Below, piece after piece: positions 8,246 through 16,553 of a stretch of 64,000 nucleotides of DNA (positions are counted from its first letter, which is position 1; every line of letters begins with the position of its first letter). Source of the DNA: SG8-30 sp964406445 (GTDB lineage: Bacteria > Pseudomonadota > Gammaproteobacteria > Steroidobacterales > Steroidobacteraceae); the NCBI GenBank assembly GCA_964406445.1, contig CAYORU010000018.1:1-64000 (forward strand). The letters are read 5' to 3'. The position numbers and the translations under genes are program-made. The notes under the pieces were generated by a model. It saw nothing but the letters and a program-made list of their open reading frames with translations, did not search any database and was not told where the DNA came from.

Positions 8246-9280
8246 CTATCCGGCAGCGATGGACCGCTGCGCGAACTCGGCCTTGCCGCGCAGGATCAAC
8301 TCGTAGATTTCCCGGGACCGGCCGCCGGCCTTCGTGATGATCGCCTCGTGCGCCGGGCGCGCGGCCTCGACCCAGGCCCGGCGCTCGTCGGCGTCGAGGC
8401 GCCGGATGTTCACCTTCTCGTCGGCCTCCAGTCCCGCGAGCAGCTCCGCGACCGCGGCGCGCGCGTCGCCGCGCGCCTGCCCGGCGCTGCCGAAGGCCTG
8501 CAGGAAGACGTCCTTGTCGTGCGGCGTCAGGCGGTCGAACCAGCCGCGGTTGGCGAGCAGCAGCCCGACGTCGTAGCTGTGTTCGGTGAGCAGGTAGTGC
8601 GGCGCTTCGGAGGTGAGTCCGCTCAAGGAGTACATGGTGACGGTGGTCACGCCGCCGTCGATCAGGCCGGTCTGCAGCGAGGGCAGGATGTCCGGGAACG
8701 GCAGCGTCACCAGGTCCCCGCCGATTGCGGCGATGAACTCCTGGGAGGCGAGCGAGGAGGCGGCGCGCAGCCGCGCACCGCGGGCATCGCCGGGCAGGCG
8801 CAGCGGTCCGCGCGCGTAGACGTGGATCCAGCCGATGTCGAGCCACTGGATCAGGCGCAGCCCTTGCTCCGCGAAGATCCGCCGGAACGGCTCCAGCAGC
8901 ACTTCGTCCATGACGTAGTCGGCCTCGGCCTGGGACTCGAACAGGTAGGGCGCCTGCAGGACGGCGAGTTCGGGCACGATCGAGGCGGCCCCGGCCAGCG
9001 AGCCGCCGACGATCTGCACCCGGCCGCGGCGCAGGTTGGCGAACATCGTCTCCTCGCCGCCGCCCTCGCCGCGGATCAGCATCTTCAGGCGGAACTCCGG
9101 CGCCCAGGCGTTGACGTTCTGCTCGAAGCGCCGCCAGTTGCGCTCGTCCACCGAGCCGGGCAGGGACAGGCCGGCGACGGTCACCTCGTTGCGCGGCGCG
9201 CGCGCGGGTTCGTTGCCTGGATCACCCTGGCCGCAGGCGGCGAGGAACGTCAGGGAGGCGACGGCGGCGAGTCGGCGCAT
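8246..9280 (-). CDS. TRAP transporter substrate-binding protein, lipoprotein
   Basis: 344 residues of the DctP/TAXI-like TRAP solute-binding family. MRRLAAVASLTFLAACGQ is a lipoprotein signal with lipobox LAAC (Cys at residue 16). Family traits are RRGRVQIVGGSLA, the LPGDARGARLRAASS segment (the conserved R-x-R-x substrate-binding region) and LPFPDILPSLQTGLIDGG, and GLTSEAPHYL. It should bind an organic acid and deliver it to DctQ/DctM membrane proteins, but neither is encoded nearby: the neighbours are an S9 peptidase and a nitrilase-like gene. The start at 9280 is placed at the signal peptide rather than at 9316. Confidence 0.87.
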   Translation of the reverse strand: MRRLAAVASLTFLAACGQGDPGNEPARAPRNEVTVAGLSLPGSVDERNWRRFEQNVNAWAPEFRLKMLIRGEGGGEETMFANLRRGRVQIVGGSLAGAASIVPELAVLQAPYLFESQAEADYVMDEVLLEPFRRIFAEQGLRLIQWLDIGWIHVYARGPLRLPGDARGARLRAASSLASQEFIAAIGGDLVTLPFPDILPSLQTGLIDGGVTTVTMYSLSGLTSEAPHYLLTEHSYDVGLLLANRGWFDRLTPHDKDVFLQAFGSAGQARGDARAAVAELLAGLEADEKVNIRRLDADERRAWVEAARPAHEAIITKAGGRSREIYELILRGKAEFAQRSIAAG

Positions 9281-9387
9281 CGGCGGGCTCCGGACGGGGA
9301 AGCCGCGAATATACACGAACTCTGCTTCGTATGTTCCGCCGGGTCGCGCCGTTTAACATCGGCGCTCCGCCAAGCATGGGAGCCATC

Positions 9388-10572
9388 ATGGACAACGATC
9401 CCAGCCGTCGCGAGTTCCTCGCCATGACGGGACTGGCGGCCGCGGCGACGGTTGCGGGCACGGCGCTGCCGGACGACGCGGGCGCGAAGCCGGCCGCGAC
9501 GACCGCCGGCACGGCGCCTGCGGACGACTGGATCCGCGGCGGCTACTACGCCTGCGCGCTGCAGACCTTCAACGACGCCGTGCACCCGGACCCCGACCGC
9601 GCCGCCGCGCGCGAGCGCATGCGCCGCAGCATCGCCCGCATCGACACGCAGATCGCCGGCACCAGGCGCTGGATCGGCCGCGACCTCAAGCTCGTGGTGC
9701 TGCCCGAGTACGTGCTCTCGGGCCCGCCCTGGGGCGAGGCGATCGACGAATGGGCCGACAAGGCCGCGCTGGCGCCGGACGGCCCGGAGTACGAGGCGCT
9801 CGCGGCGCTCGCGATGAAGCACGAGCTGTTCCTCGCCGGCAATGCCTACGAGACGGACCGGCACTTCCCGGGCCTGTACTTTCAGGCGAGCTTCGTGATC
9901 GACCCCGCCGGCGCGACGGTGCTGCGCTATCGCAGGCTGGTGTCGCTGTTCGCGCCGACGCCGCACGACGTCTGGGACCGCTACCTCGACCTCTACGGCC
10001 TGGAGGGCGTGTTCCCGGTGGCCCGCACGGCGATCGGCCATCTCGCGGCCATCGCCTCGGAGGAGATCCTCTACCCGGAGATCGCGCGCTGCCTCGCCAT
10101 CCGCGGCGCCGAGGTCTTCGTCCACTGCACGAGCGAGGTCTTCACCCTGACGCCGCCGCAGAAGAAGATCGCGCGCGCGGCACGCGCGCTCGAGAACATC
10201 GCCTACGTGGTCTCGGCGAACACCGCGGGCACCTCGGGCATCGGCGTGCCCGCCCAGTCCCCCGACGGCGGCTCGGAGATCGTGGACTACATGGGCGGCG
10301 TGATGGTGACCGCAGGCCAGGGCGAGAGCATCAACGCCAACGCGCGCCTGCTGCTCGAAGGGCTACGCAGCTATCGCCGCCGGCCCGGCATGGGCAACCT
10401 GCTCTCGCGCCAGGCGCTGGACCTCTACGCCGGCAGTTTCGCCGCCGCCGACCTGCGCCGGCGCAACGGCCTGCTCAAGGACGGCAAGGTCGTCGTCCCT
10501 GACCGCCGCTACTTCCGCGACCGGCAGGTCGACACCCTCGAGCGCATGATCGCGCGCGGCGTGATCGCCTGA
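9388..10572 (+). CDS. Tat-exported nitrilase-superfamily protein with altered catalytic residues
   Basis: 394 residues. MDNDPSRREFLAMTGLAAAA is a Tat signal. The rest follows the carbon-nitrogen hydrolase fold: LKLVVLPEYVLSGPPW carries the expected catalytic Glu (Glu107), LRYRRLVSLF occupies the Lys loop but shows Arg183, and IASEEILYPEIAR occupies the nucleophile elbow with Ser224 where active enzymes have Cys. RGAEVFVHCTSE and ENIAYVVSANTAG also fit the fold. Either it is a non-hydrolytic relative or it uses Ser/Arg chemistry. The start at 9388 has GGGAG upstream; an open start at 9331 lacks a signal. The next gene starts 22 bases after the stop. Confidence 0.85.
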   Translation: MDNDPSRREFLAMTGLAAAATVAGTALPDDAGAKPAATTAGTAPADDWIRGGYYACALQTFNDAVHPDPDRAAARERMRRSIARIDTQIAGTRRWIGRDLKLVVLPEYVLSGPPWGEAIDEWADKAALAPDGPEYEALAALAMKHELFLAGNAYETDRHFPGLYFQASFVIDPAGATVLRYRRLVSLFAPTPHDVWDRYLDLYGLEGVFPVARTAIGHLAAIASEEILYPEIARCLAIRGAEVFVHCTSEVFTLTPPQKKIARAARALENIAYVVSANTAGTSGIGVPAQSPDGGSEIVDYMGGVMVTAGQGESINANARLLLEGLRSYRRRPGMGNLLSRQALDLYAGSFAAADLRRRNGLLKDGKVVVPDRRYFRDRQVDTLERMIARGVIA

Positions 10573-10594
10573 CGGCGCGGGCAGGCGGCGCCGC

Positions 10595-11578
10595 ATGAAC
10601 CTCGCGCTGGTCCACGAGCGCTTTGGCGAGCCGGCCGACGTGCTGCGTCTCGGGGAACTGCCCGACGAACGACCGGGCCCGGGCGAGATCGTGGTTCGGG
10701 TCGAGGCCGCCGCGATGCACATCGCGGACCTGCGCACGGTGCAGGGGGCCGCCGGGTTCCGCTTCGACCTGCCGCGCACGCCGGGCTTCGAGGGCGTGGG
10801 CCGCGTGCTGGGCGTCGGGGAAGGGGTGCGCGCCTTTGGCGTGGGCGACCGGGTCTTCCCGCCCTCGGGCAGCGGCACCTTCCGCCAGCAGCTGTGCGTC
10901 GCGGCAGATCGCTGCCTGCCAGCGCCCGCGGGCGCCGCGGAGCAGCTGGCGCTGCTGACCATCAACGCGCCGACGGCCTGGGTGCTGCTGCACGACTTCG
11001 CCGACCTGACTGCCGGCGACTGGCTGATCCAGAACGGCGCGAACTCGAGCTGCGGGCGCTTCCTCGTCGCGCTCGCGCGCGAAGCGGGCGTGCGCACGGT
11101 GAACGTCATCCGGCGGCCGGAAGTGGCGGGCGAGCTCGCCGCTCTCGGCGCGGACATCGTGCTGCTCGACGGACCGGACCTTGCCGAACGGGTAGCGGGC
11201 GCGACCGGCGGGGCGGCGCCGAAGCTCGCGCTCGACTGCGTGGGGGGCGAGGCGACGCACCGGCTGGCACAGTGCCTGGCGCCGGGCTCGGCGGTCGTCT
11301 CCTACGGGGCGATGAGCGGCGAGCGCTGCCAGATGGACTTCTACCTGATGTTCCGCAACGACCTGCGGCTCCTGGGCATGAGCTTCCGGCGGGAGCTGCA
11401 GAAGCGATCCAGGGCCGAGATTGCGGCGATCTATGCGGAGCTCGCCGACCGACTGGCAGCGGGCCGCCTGGTCGCGCGGATCGCCGCGACCTACCCGCTC
11501 ACGCAATGGGGCGAGGCCTTCGCGCACGCAGCGCGCACCGGCGCGGACCGCGATGGCAAGGTGATCCTGCTGCCCTGA
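10595..11578 (+). CDS. Zinc-free MDR reductase (enoyl reductase MECR/ETR1-like)
   Basis: 327 residues. The order is GroES-like domain (PGPGEIVVRVEAAAMHIADL), then the family sequence TINAPTAWVLLHDF and DWLIQNGANSSCGRF, where the NSSCGR stretch is typical of trans-2-enoyl-ACP/CoA reductases of the MECR group. No zinc ligands are present. It probably reduces an activated double bond with NADPH in the cytosol; the substrate is unknown. It lies 22 bases after the nitrilase-like gene on the same strand and probably shares its transcript. The ATG at 10595 is the only reasonable start. Confidence 0.85.
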   Translation: MNLALVHERFGEPADVLRLGELPDERPGPGEIVVRVEAAAMHIADLRTVQGAAGFRFDLPRTPGFEGVGRVLGVGEGVRAFGVGDRVFPPSGSGTFRQQLCVAADRCLPAPAGAAEQLALLTINAPTAWVLLHDFADLTAGDWLIQNGANSSCGRFLVALAREAGVRTVNVIRRPEVAGELAALGADIVLLDGPDLAERVAGATGGAAPKLALDCVGGEATHRLAQCLAPGSAVVSYGAMSGERCQMDFYLMFRNDLRLLGMSFRRELQKRSRAEIAAIYAELADRLAAGRLVARIAATYPLTQWGEAFAHAARTGADRDGKVILLP

Positions 11579-11738
11579 CGTGGATGGCGTGCCGGCGCCG
11601 CCGCCGGGACCCGGCGTCATGGGCGAGTTGGGTTGCGCATTGCGCGCGGGCGGGATCCGGCCGCGGGATGACCGCCGCGGATTCCATCGTCTCGGGTCCG
11701 CGCCCCGTGCTCTGCGACGCGGCTCATGCGACGGTGCG

Positions 11739-12392
11739 TCAGCGGCTTCGCAGCATCTTCAGGAAGGCGTCGACCGCCGCCTCGTATTCCGCGATGAAGG
11801 GCCCCGCGACGGGATGCGCGCCCATGCACTGCGACCACTTCGACATGGCGGGCAGCTTCAACGGGTCGTCGACGCCGAACACCGGCACCACCAGCTTGCG
11901 CATCAGCAGGACGTAGGGCAGCAACGCGCAGTCGGCGAGCGAAATCCCCGCCGGCCCGGTGTGCGGAGCGGCGCCGACCATGCCGTCGAGAACCGGCAGG
12001 ATCGTCGCCAGCTTGCCCTTGGAGGCCTCGATCGCGGCCGGGTCGCGCGAGGCGGGGTTCATCTGCCGGAACAGCGCGCCGGATTCCGGCGTGACGTAGA
12101 GATCGAGGATGCGCGCGAGCGCGCGCACGCGGGCGCGCCCGAGCGGGTCGGCCGGCAGCAGGGCCGGCTCCGGATGCAGCTCCTCGAGGTACTCGCAGAT
12201 GACCTGCGACTCGACCAGCACCTGCCCGTCGTGCTCGAGCGCCGGCATCCTGCCGAGCGGGTTGAGCGCGAGGTACTCGGGCGACTTCAGGCCGCCGGAG
12301 GGCATCTGCGGCTCGAGCTCGAGCTTCTTGACGCGGGCGACCAGCACCACGCGGGCAACGTAGGGAGAGGCGAGCGCGCCGTAGAGCTTCAT
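11739..12392 (-). CDS. Glutathione S-transferase
   Basis: 217 residues. The N-terminal thioredoxin fold reads MKLYGALASPYVARVVLVAR, then NPLGRMPALEHDGQVLVESQ, with the cis-Pro and the ES glutathione-binding pair. The C-terminal helical domain has ISLADCALLPYVL. The overall pattern is a beta/zeta-like cytosolic GST that conjugates glutathione to electrophiles. The catalytic N-terminal residue is probably the Ser of ASPYV. The start at 12392 has GGGAG upstream. It is followed by a DUF1330 lipoprotein gene on the same strand. The 160 bases between it and the upstream plus-strand gene show nothing recognisable. Confidence 0.9.
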   Translation of the reverse strand: MKLYGALASPYVARVVLVARVKKLELEPQMPSGGLKSPEYLALNPLGRMPALEHDGQVLVESQVICEYLEELHPEPALLPADPLGRARVRALARILDLYVTPESGALFRQMNPASRDPAAIEASKGKLATILPVLDGMVGAAPHTGPAGISLADCALLPYVLLMRKLVVPVFGVDDPLKLPAMSKWSQCMGAHPVAGPFIAEYEAAVDAFLKMLRSR

Positions 12393-12429
12393 CGGTTGGA
12401 CTCCCAAGGGGTGCGAAAGCGGGCCGGCG

Positions 12430-12831
12430 TCAGCGGCCCTCGAAGAGGATCGCGTCGATCTCGCCGGAGAGGCTCTCGCGGAGCTTCTTCACCTCGGCGT
12501 ACTCGGGCGAGTTCCAGAATGCGCGTGCGGCCGCGAGCGTCGGGAACTCCATGATGACCACGCGGCGGGTGTCCGGCTCGCCCTCGACGGCCTCGGGGGC
12601 GTCGGCGAGCACGATGAAGCGTCCACCGAATCTCGCCGCGACCTCGATGACCGCCCGCCCGTAGGGCAGCAGCGCGCCGGGGTCGTCGTAGGGGGAGCGG
12701 AACAGCAGGTAGCCCTTCTTGGCCGGCGCCGCCGCGGGCGCGGCGACGGGTTCGCCGAAAGCGGGCGCACAGGCGGCCAGCCAGACGGAGGGCAGCAGGG
12801 CGAGCAGCCGGCGGCGCAGGCGTGCAGGCAT
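12430..12831 (-). CDS. DUF1330-like lipoprotein
   Basis: 133 residues. MPARLRRRLLALLPSVWLAAC gives a positively charged N-region, a hydrophobic core and a lipobox LAAC at Cys21. The mature part has the DUF1330 dimeric alpha-beta barrel pattern: GYLLFRSPYDDPGALLPYGR, FIVLADAPEAVEGE, VVIMEFPTLAAARAFWNSPE. The family has no settled function and most members are cytosolic, so the lipoprotein signal is unusual. The start is set by that signal. A much longer open frame to 15747 on this strand is only an antisense shadow of the aminotransferase and GS-like genes. Confidence 0.8.
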   Translation of the reverse strand: MPARLRRRLLALLPSVWLAACAPAFGEPVAAPAAAPAKKGYLLFRSPYDDPGALLPYGRAVIEVAARFGGRFIVLADAPEAVEGEPDTRRVVIMEFPTLAAARAFWNSPEYAEVKKLRESLSGEIDAILFEGR

Positions 12832-12969
12832 CGGCCCGAAGCTCCGGAAACGCGGTGAAGAACTATGCTTCGGCCGGCCTGCCCGGTCAACGCGCGCCCG
12901 TGGATTCCGGGCCGGCGATGCCCGTAAGCTTGCCCGGTACCCGGCGTCTCCGCCGGCAGGTCCTGTACC

Positions 12970-14346
12970 ATGAACGACCGCATCGCAGGCATACCGAAGG
13001 CCGCGCTCGAGCGCGTCCTCGCCGGGGAGCGCGCCCGCTTCGAAGCCGCGCATCCCCGCTCGCGCGCGTTCGCCGCGCGCTCGGCGGCCCACTGGCTGCA
13101 GGGCGTGCCGATGCACTGGATGGGCGACTGGGGCACGCCGGTGACGCTGTTCCTGCAGTCGGCCCGCGGCGCCGAGCTGACCGACGTCGACGGCAACACC
13201 TACGCCGACTTCTGCCTCGGCGACACCGGCGCCATGTTCGGCCACTCCCCTGAGCCCGTGGCACGGGCGCTGGAGGCGCAGGCGCGCCGGGGCTTCACCG
13301 CGATGCTGCCGACCGAGGACGCGGTGGTCGCGGGCGAGCTGCTCGCCACGCGCTTCGGGCTGCCCTTCTGGCAGATGACCCAGACCGCTTCCGACGCGAA
13401 TCGCGCGGTGCTGCGCTGGGCCCGCGCGATCACGGGCCGCGGCGCCGTGCTCGTGTTCGAGCACTGCTACCATGGCGCGGTGGACGACGCCTTCGTGCGA
13501 ATCGAAGGCGGCCGCGCGGCCAACCGGCCCGGCCTCGTCGGCCAGGCCGCCGACCTCGGGCTCCACACCCGCTGCGTCGAGTTCAACGACGTCGCCGCGC
13601 TGGAGGCGGCGCTGCGCACCCGCGAGGTCGCCTGCGTGCTGGCCGAGCCGGTGATGACAAACGCGGGCATGGTCCTGCCCGAGCCGGGATTCCTCGAGGC
13701 GATGCGCGAGCTCACGCGCCGCCACCGTACGCTGCTCGCCATCGACGAGACCCACACGCTGTCCACGGGGCCGGGCGGCTACACCGGCGTCGCGCGACTC
13801 GAGCCCGACTTCCTGGTCGCCGGCAAGGCGATCGCCGGCGGCTTTCCCTGCGCGGTGTACGGCTTCACGGCCGAGATCGAGGCGCGCATCCGCGGCATGC
13901 TCGCCGCGAAGCCGGCGGGCCACTCGGGCATCGGCACGACGCTCGCCGGCAACCCGCTCGCCGCGGCGGCGTTGCGCGCCTGTCTCGAGCAGGTCATGAC
14001 GGCGCGCGCCTACGAGCACATGCTCGCGATGGCCGAGCGCCTGGAGGACGGCCTCGAGCGCCTCGTCGAGCAGGAGGGGTTGCCGTGGCACGTGCAGCGG
14101 GTCGGCGCCCGCCTCGAGGTCGGCTTCACGCGCGCGCCGCCGCGGACCGGGCGCCAGTCCGTGGCCGCGCTGCCGCCGCTGCTGCCGGACGTGATCCGGC
14201 TGTACCTGCTGAACCGGGGCGTGGTGATCACGCCCTTCCACAACATGATGCTCATGTCGCCCGCGACACCGGCGGCCGCCGTGGACCGGCTCGCCGTCGG
14301 CTGGTCGCAGTGCGTCGCCGACCTCACGATCGCGGCGCGGAACTGA
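12970..14346 (+). CDS. Class III PLP aminotransferase (glutamate-1-semialdehyde mutase-like)
   Basis: 458 residues of the fold-type I class III family. The core features are DVDGNTYADFCLGDTGAMFGH, the ACVLAEPVMTNAGM strand, LLAIDETHTLS with the cofactor Asp/Glu pair, and LVAGKAIAGGFPCAVYG, where Lys286 should bind PLP. The nearest characterised group is HemL-like/beta-phenylalanine-type transaminases acting on omega-amino acids. It is followed after 12 bases by a GS-like gene and then a hydrolase gene, a layout typical of amine or amino-acid catabolism, so it is probably not HemL itself. The start at 12970 is the first ATG. Confidence 0.85.
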   Translation: MNDRIAGIPKAALERVLAGERARFEAAHPRSRAFAARSAAHWLQGVPMHWMGDWGTPVTLFLQSARGAELTDVDGNTYADFCLGDTGAMFGHSPEPVARALEAQARRGFTAMLPTEDAVVAGELLATRFGLPFWQMTQTASDANRAVLRWARAITGRGAVLVFEHCYHGAVDDAFVRIEGGRAANRPGLVGQAADLGLHTRCVEFNDVAALEAALRTREVACVLAEPVMTNAGMVLPEPGFLEAMRELTRRHRTLLAIDETHTLSTGPGGYTGVARLEPDFLVAGKAIAGGFPCAVYGFTAEIEARIRGMLAAKPAGHSGIGTTLAGNPLAAAALRACLEQVMTARAYEHMLAMAERLEDGLERLVEQEGLPWHVQRVGARLEVGFTRAPPRTGRQSVAALPPLLPDVIRLYLLNRGVVITPFHNMMLMSPATPAAAVDRLAVGWSQCVADLTIAARN

Positions 14347-14358
14347 GCGAGGACCTCC

Positions 14359-15717
14359 ATGCGCGCAAATCCGGCGGAAGCAACGGCCTTCCTCGAGCAG
14401 CACCCAGACGTGGAGTCGGTGCAGCTCGTCATCACCGACATCAACGGCGTCGCGCGCGGCAAGAGCATCTCGCGCGAGGAGCTGCTGCCGATGTATCGCG
14501 GCGGGCGCTGCGTCGCCGGCTCGATCCTGGCGCTCGACAGCCGGGGCGAGGACGTGGAGGAGACCGGGCTCGTCTGGTCGAACGGCGACGCCGACAAGCT
14601 CTGCTGGCCCGTGCCCGGCCGCATCCGGGTCGCGCCGTGGCTGCGCCGGCCGACCGCCCAGCTCCTGATGACCATGCACGAGGTCGAGGGTGCGCCGGCG
14701 GCCGCGGACCCGCGCCACGCGCTCGAGCGCGTGGTCGCGCGCCTCGCCGCGGACGGGCTCACGCCGGTCGTCGCGGCCGAGCTCGAGTTCTACCTCGTCG
14801 AGCAGGACGGCGAGCGCGTGCGGCCCGCGCGCGGGCTGGTCGGCGGGCAGCCCTTCCCGCGCCACGACACCTACGGGCTCGGCAAGCTCGAGGAAATGTC
14901 GCCGCTGTTCGACGAGCTGTACCACGCGGCCGCGCAGCAGGGCCTGCCGGCGCGCACGCTGATGTCGGAATACGCGCCGGGGCAGTTCGAGGTGAGCCTC
15001 GCGCACCGCCCGGACGCGCTCGCGGCCGCCGACGACGCGGCGATGTGGAAGCGCCTCGTGCGAGGCGTCGCGGCGCGCCACGGGCTGACCGCGACGTTCA
15101 TGGCCAAGCCCTTCGGCGACCTCGCGGGCTCGGGCCTGCACGTGCACGTGAGCGTCGCCGACGGCGAGGGCCGCAACCTGTTCGCGGCGGAGGATCCTGC
15201 CGGCACGCCCTTGCTGCGCCAGGCCATCGCCGGGCTGATGGCGACGATGCCGGAGTCGATGGCGGTATTCGCGCCGAACGCGAATTCCTATCGTCGCTTC
15301 CGCAGGCTCTCCTACGCGCCCGTCGCGCCGACCTGGGGCATCAACAACCGCTCCGTGGGCTTCCGGATACCCGCCGGGCCGCCGGCCTCGCGGCACGTCG
15401 AGCACCGCATCTGCGGCGCCGACGCCAATCCCTACCTCGCCATCGCGACGGTGCTCGCGGCGCTGCACCAAGGCATCCGCGGCCGCCTCGATCCCGGGCC
15501 GCCGGTGGCCGGCAACGGCTACGATCTGCCGCCCGACGAGCGCGTGCCGCTCGACTGGCATGCGGCGCTCGCCGCGGCCGCGGGCTCGACTTTCCTTAAT
15601 GAGTCGCTCGGTTCGGAATTCATGACCGTGTTCATGGCCGTCAAGCGCGCGGAGTGCGAACGTTTCAACGCCGAGCCGACCGCGCTCGACCACGCTTGGT
15701 ACCTGAAGCAGGCCTGA
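14359..15717 (+). CDS. Glutamine synthetase-family protein (gamma-glutamylpolyamine synthetase-like)
   Basis: 452 residues, full length for the short GS-like (PuuA-type) group. Visible GS elements are VQLVITDINGVARGKS, AELEFYLVE and SEYAPGQFEVSL (metal Glu ligands), GLHVHVSV, APNANSYRRF, NRSVGFRIP and EHRICGADANPYL. Such enzymes ligate glutamate to an amine with ATP. Since the upstream gene is an aminotransferase and the downstream gene an alpha/beta hydrolase, an amine-utilisation pathway is likely, but the amine is not known. GAGGACC upstream gives a moderate ribosome site. It is not the housekeeping GlnA: the tyrosine of the adenylylation region (NLY motif) is absent. Confidence 0.87.
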   Translation: MRANPAEATAFLEQHPDVESVQLVITDINGVARGKSISREELLPMYRGGRCVAGSILALDSRGEDVEETGLVWSNGDADKLCWPVPGRIRVAPWLRRPTAQLLMTMHEVEGAPAAADPRHALERVVARLAADGLTPVVAAELEFYLVEQDGERVRPARGLVGGQPFPRHDTYGLGKLEEMSPLFDELYHAAAQQGLPARTLMSEYAPGQFEVSLAHRPDALAAADDAAMWKRLVRGVAARHGLTATFMAKPFGDLAGSGLHVHVSVADGEGRNLFAAEDPAGTPLLRQAIAGLMATMPESMAVFAPNANSYRRFRRLSYAPVAPTWGINNRSVGFRIPAGPPASRHVEHRICGADANPYLAIATVLAALHQGIRGRLDPGPPVAGNGYDLPPDERVPLDWHAALAAAAGSTFLNESLGSEFMTVFMAVKRAECERFNAEPTALDHAWYLKQA

Positions 15718-16553
15718 TGAACGAACGCTCCCGCAAGCCACCGGCAAGGCCGGCCGTCCATCTTCGCCGCCTGTACGTCGATTGCCGTTTCGGCCAGCTG
15801 CACGTGCGCAGCGCGTTCCCGTCGAGCGGCGGCTTCGACGAGCTGACGCCCCTCCTGTGCCTGCACCAGAGCCCGATGTCGAGCCGCGCGTTCCGCCACT
15901 TCCTGGGCCCGATGGCCGCGGATCGGTCGGTATTCGCGCCCGACACGCCCGGCTTCGGCGAGTCGGACCCGCCGCCGTCGCAGCCGGCGATCGCCGACTA
16001 CGCCGGGGCGATGCTCGACTTCCTGGAGCAGATGCGCCTGAGGAAGGTCGACGTCCTCGGCTACCACACCGGCGCCGCGATCGCGGCCGAGATGGCGATC
16101 GCCGCGCCCGGGCGCGTGCGCCGCATCGTCATGGTGGCGGTGCCGGTTTTCGAGGCGGCCGAGCGCAAGGCCTTCGACGCGAAGCCGTGGCCGGCGCCGA
16201 TCGCCGAGGACGGCTCGCACCTCGCCGAGGAATGGCAGCGGAGCCTGCGCTGGCGCGGCCCGGGGGTCTCGCTCGAGCAGCTCGCGGCCGGCTTCGCGGA
16301 GAAGCTCCGCAACGGCCCCCAGGCGTGGTGGGGCGCGAGCGCCGCAGTGCACTGGCCGGCCGCGGAGCGCCTCGCGCAGGTGGCCCAGCCGACGCTCGTG
16401 CTGAGGCCGCGCGACGACCTGTGGGAGGTGACTCCGCGCGCGAACGGGCTGCTGCCGCAGGCGCAGTTCAAGGACCTCGAGGCGCAGGGCTTCGGGCTCT
16501 TCGAGGTTGCGCCCGAAGTCGTCGTCAGGGAAGCGCGCGCGTTCCTCTCGTAA
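15717..16553 (+). CDS. Alpha/beta-hydrolase-fold protein with GYHTG elbow
   Basis: 278 residues, starting with the ATG that overlaps the TGA of the GS-like gene (TGATG), so it is translationally coupled. The fold is clear: LLCLHQSPMSSRAFRHF (oxyanion strand with HQSPMSS) and FAPDTPGFGESD, then VDVLGYHTGAAIAAEMA. The nucleophile elbow reads G-Y-H-T-G, putting His117 where hydrolases have Ser. The C-terminal catalytic-His region is also unlike active enzymes (GFGLFEVAP). It resembles the first half of the tandem protein at 51102. The function is unknown; it may bind or act on a product of the two upstream genes. Confidence 0.8.
   Translation: MNERSRKPPARPAVHLRRLYVDCRFGQLHVRSAFPSSGGFDELTPLLCLHQSPMSSRAFRHFLGPMAADRSVFAPDTPGFGESDPPPSQPAIADYAGAMLDFLEQMRLRKVDVLGYHTGAAIAAEMAIAAPGRVRRIVMVAVPVFEAAERKAFDAKPWPAPIAEDGSHLAEEWQRSLRWRGPGVSLEQLAAGFAEKLRNGPQAWWGASAAVHWPAAERLAQVAQPTLVLRPRDDLWEVTPRANGLLPQAQFKDLEAQGFGLFEVAPEVVVREARAFLS

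Noticed and set aside
8119..9303. Recurrent GGGAAGCC strings near intergenic regions at about 8126, 8205 and 9297
   Set aside because: Short, without constant arms or spacing; too weak to call a repeat family.
12430..15747. A 1105-residue open frame on the minus strand across the aminotransferase and GS-like genes
   Set aside because: Only its last 133 codons match a known family (DUF1330); the rest is antisense to well-supported genes and has the Arg/Gly/Ala composition of a GC-rich shadow frame.
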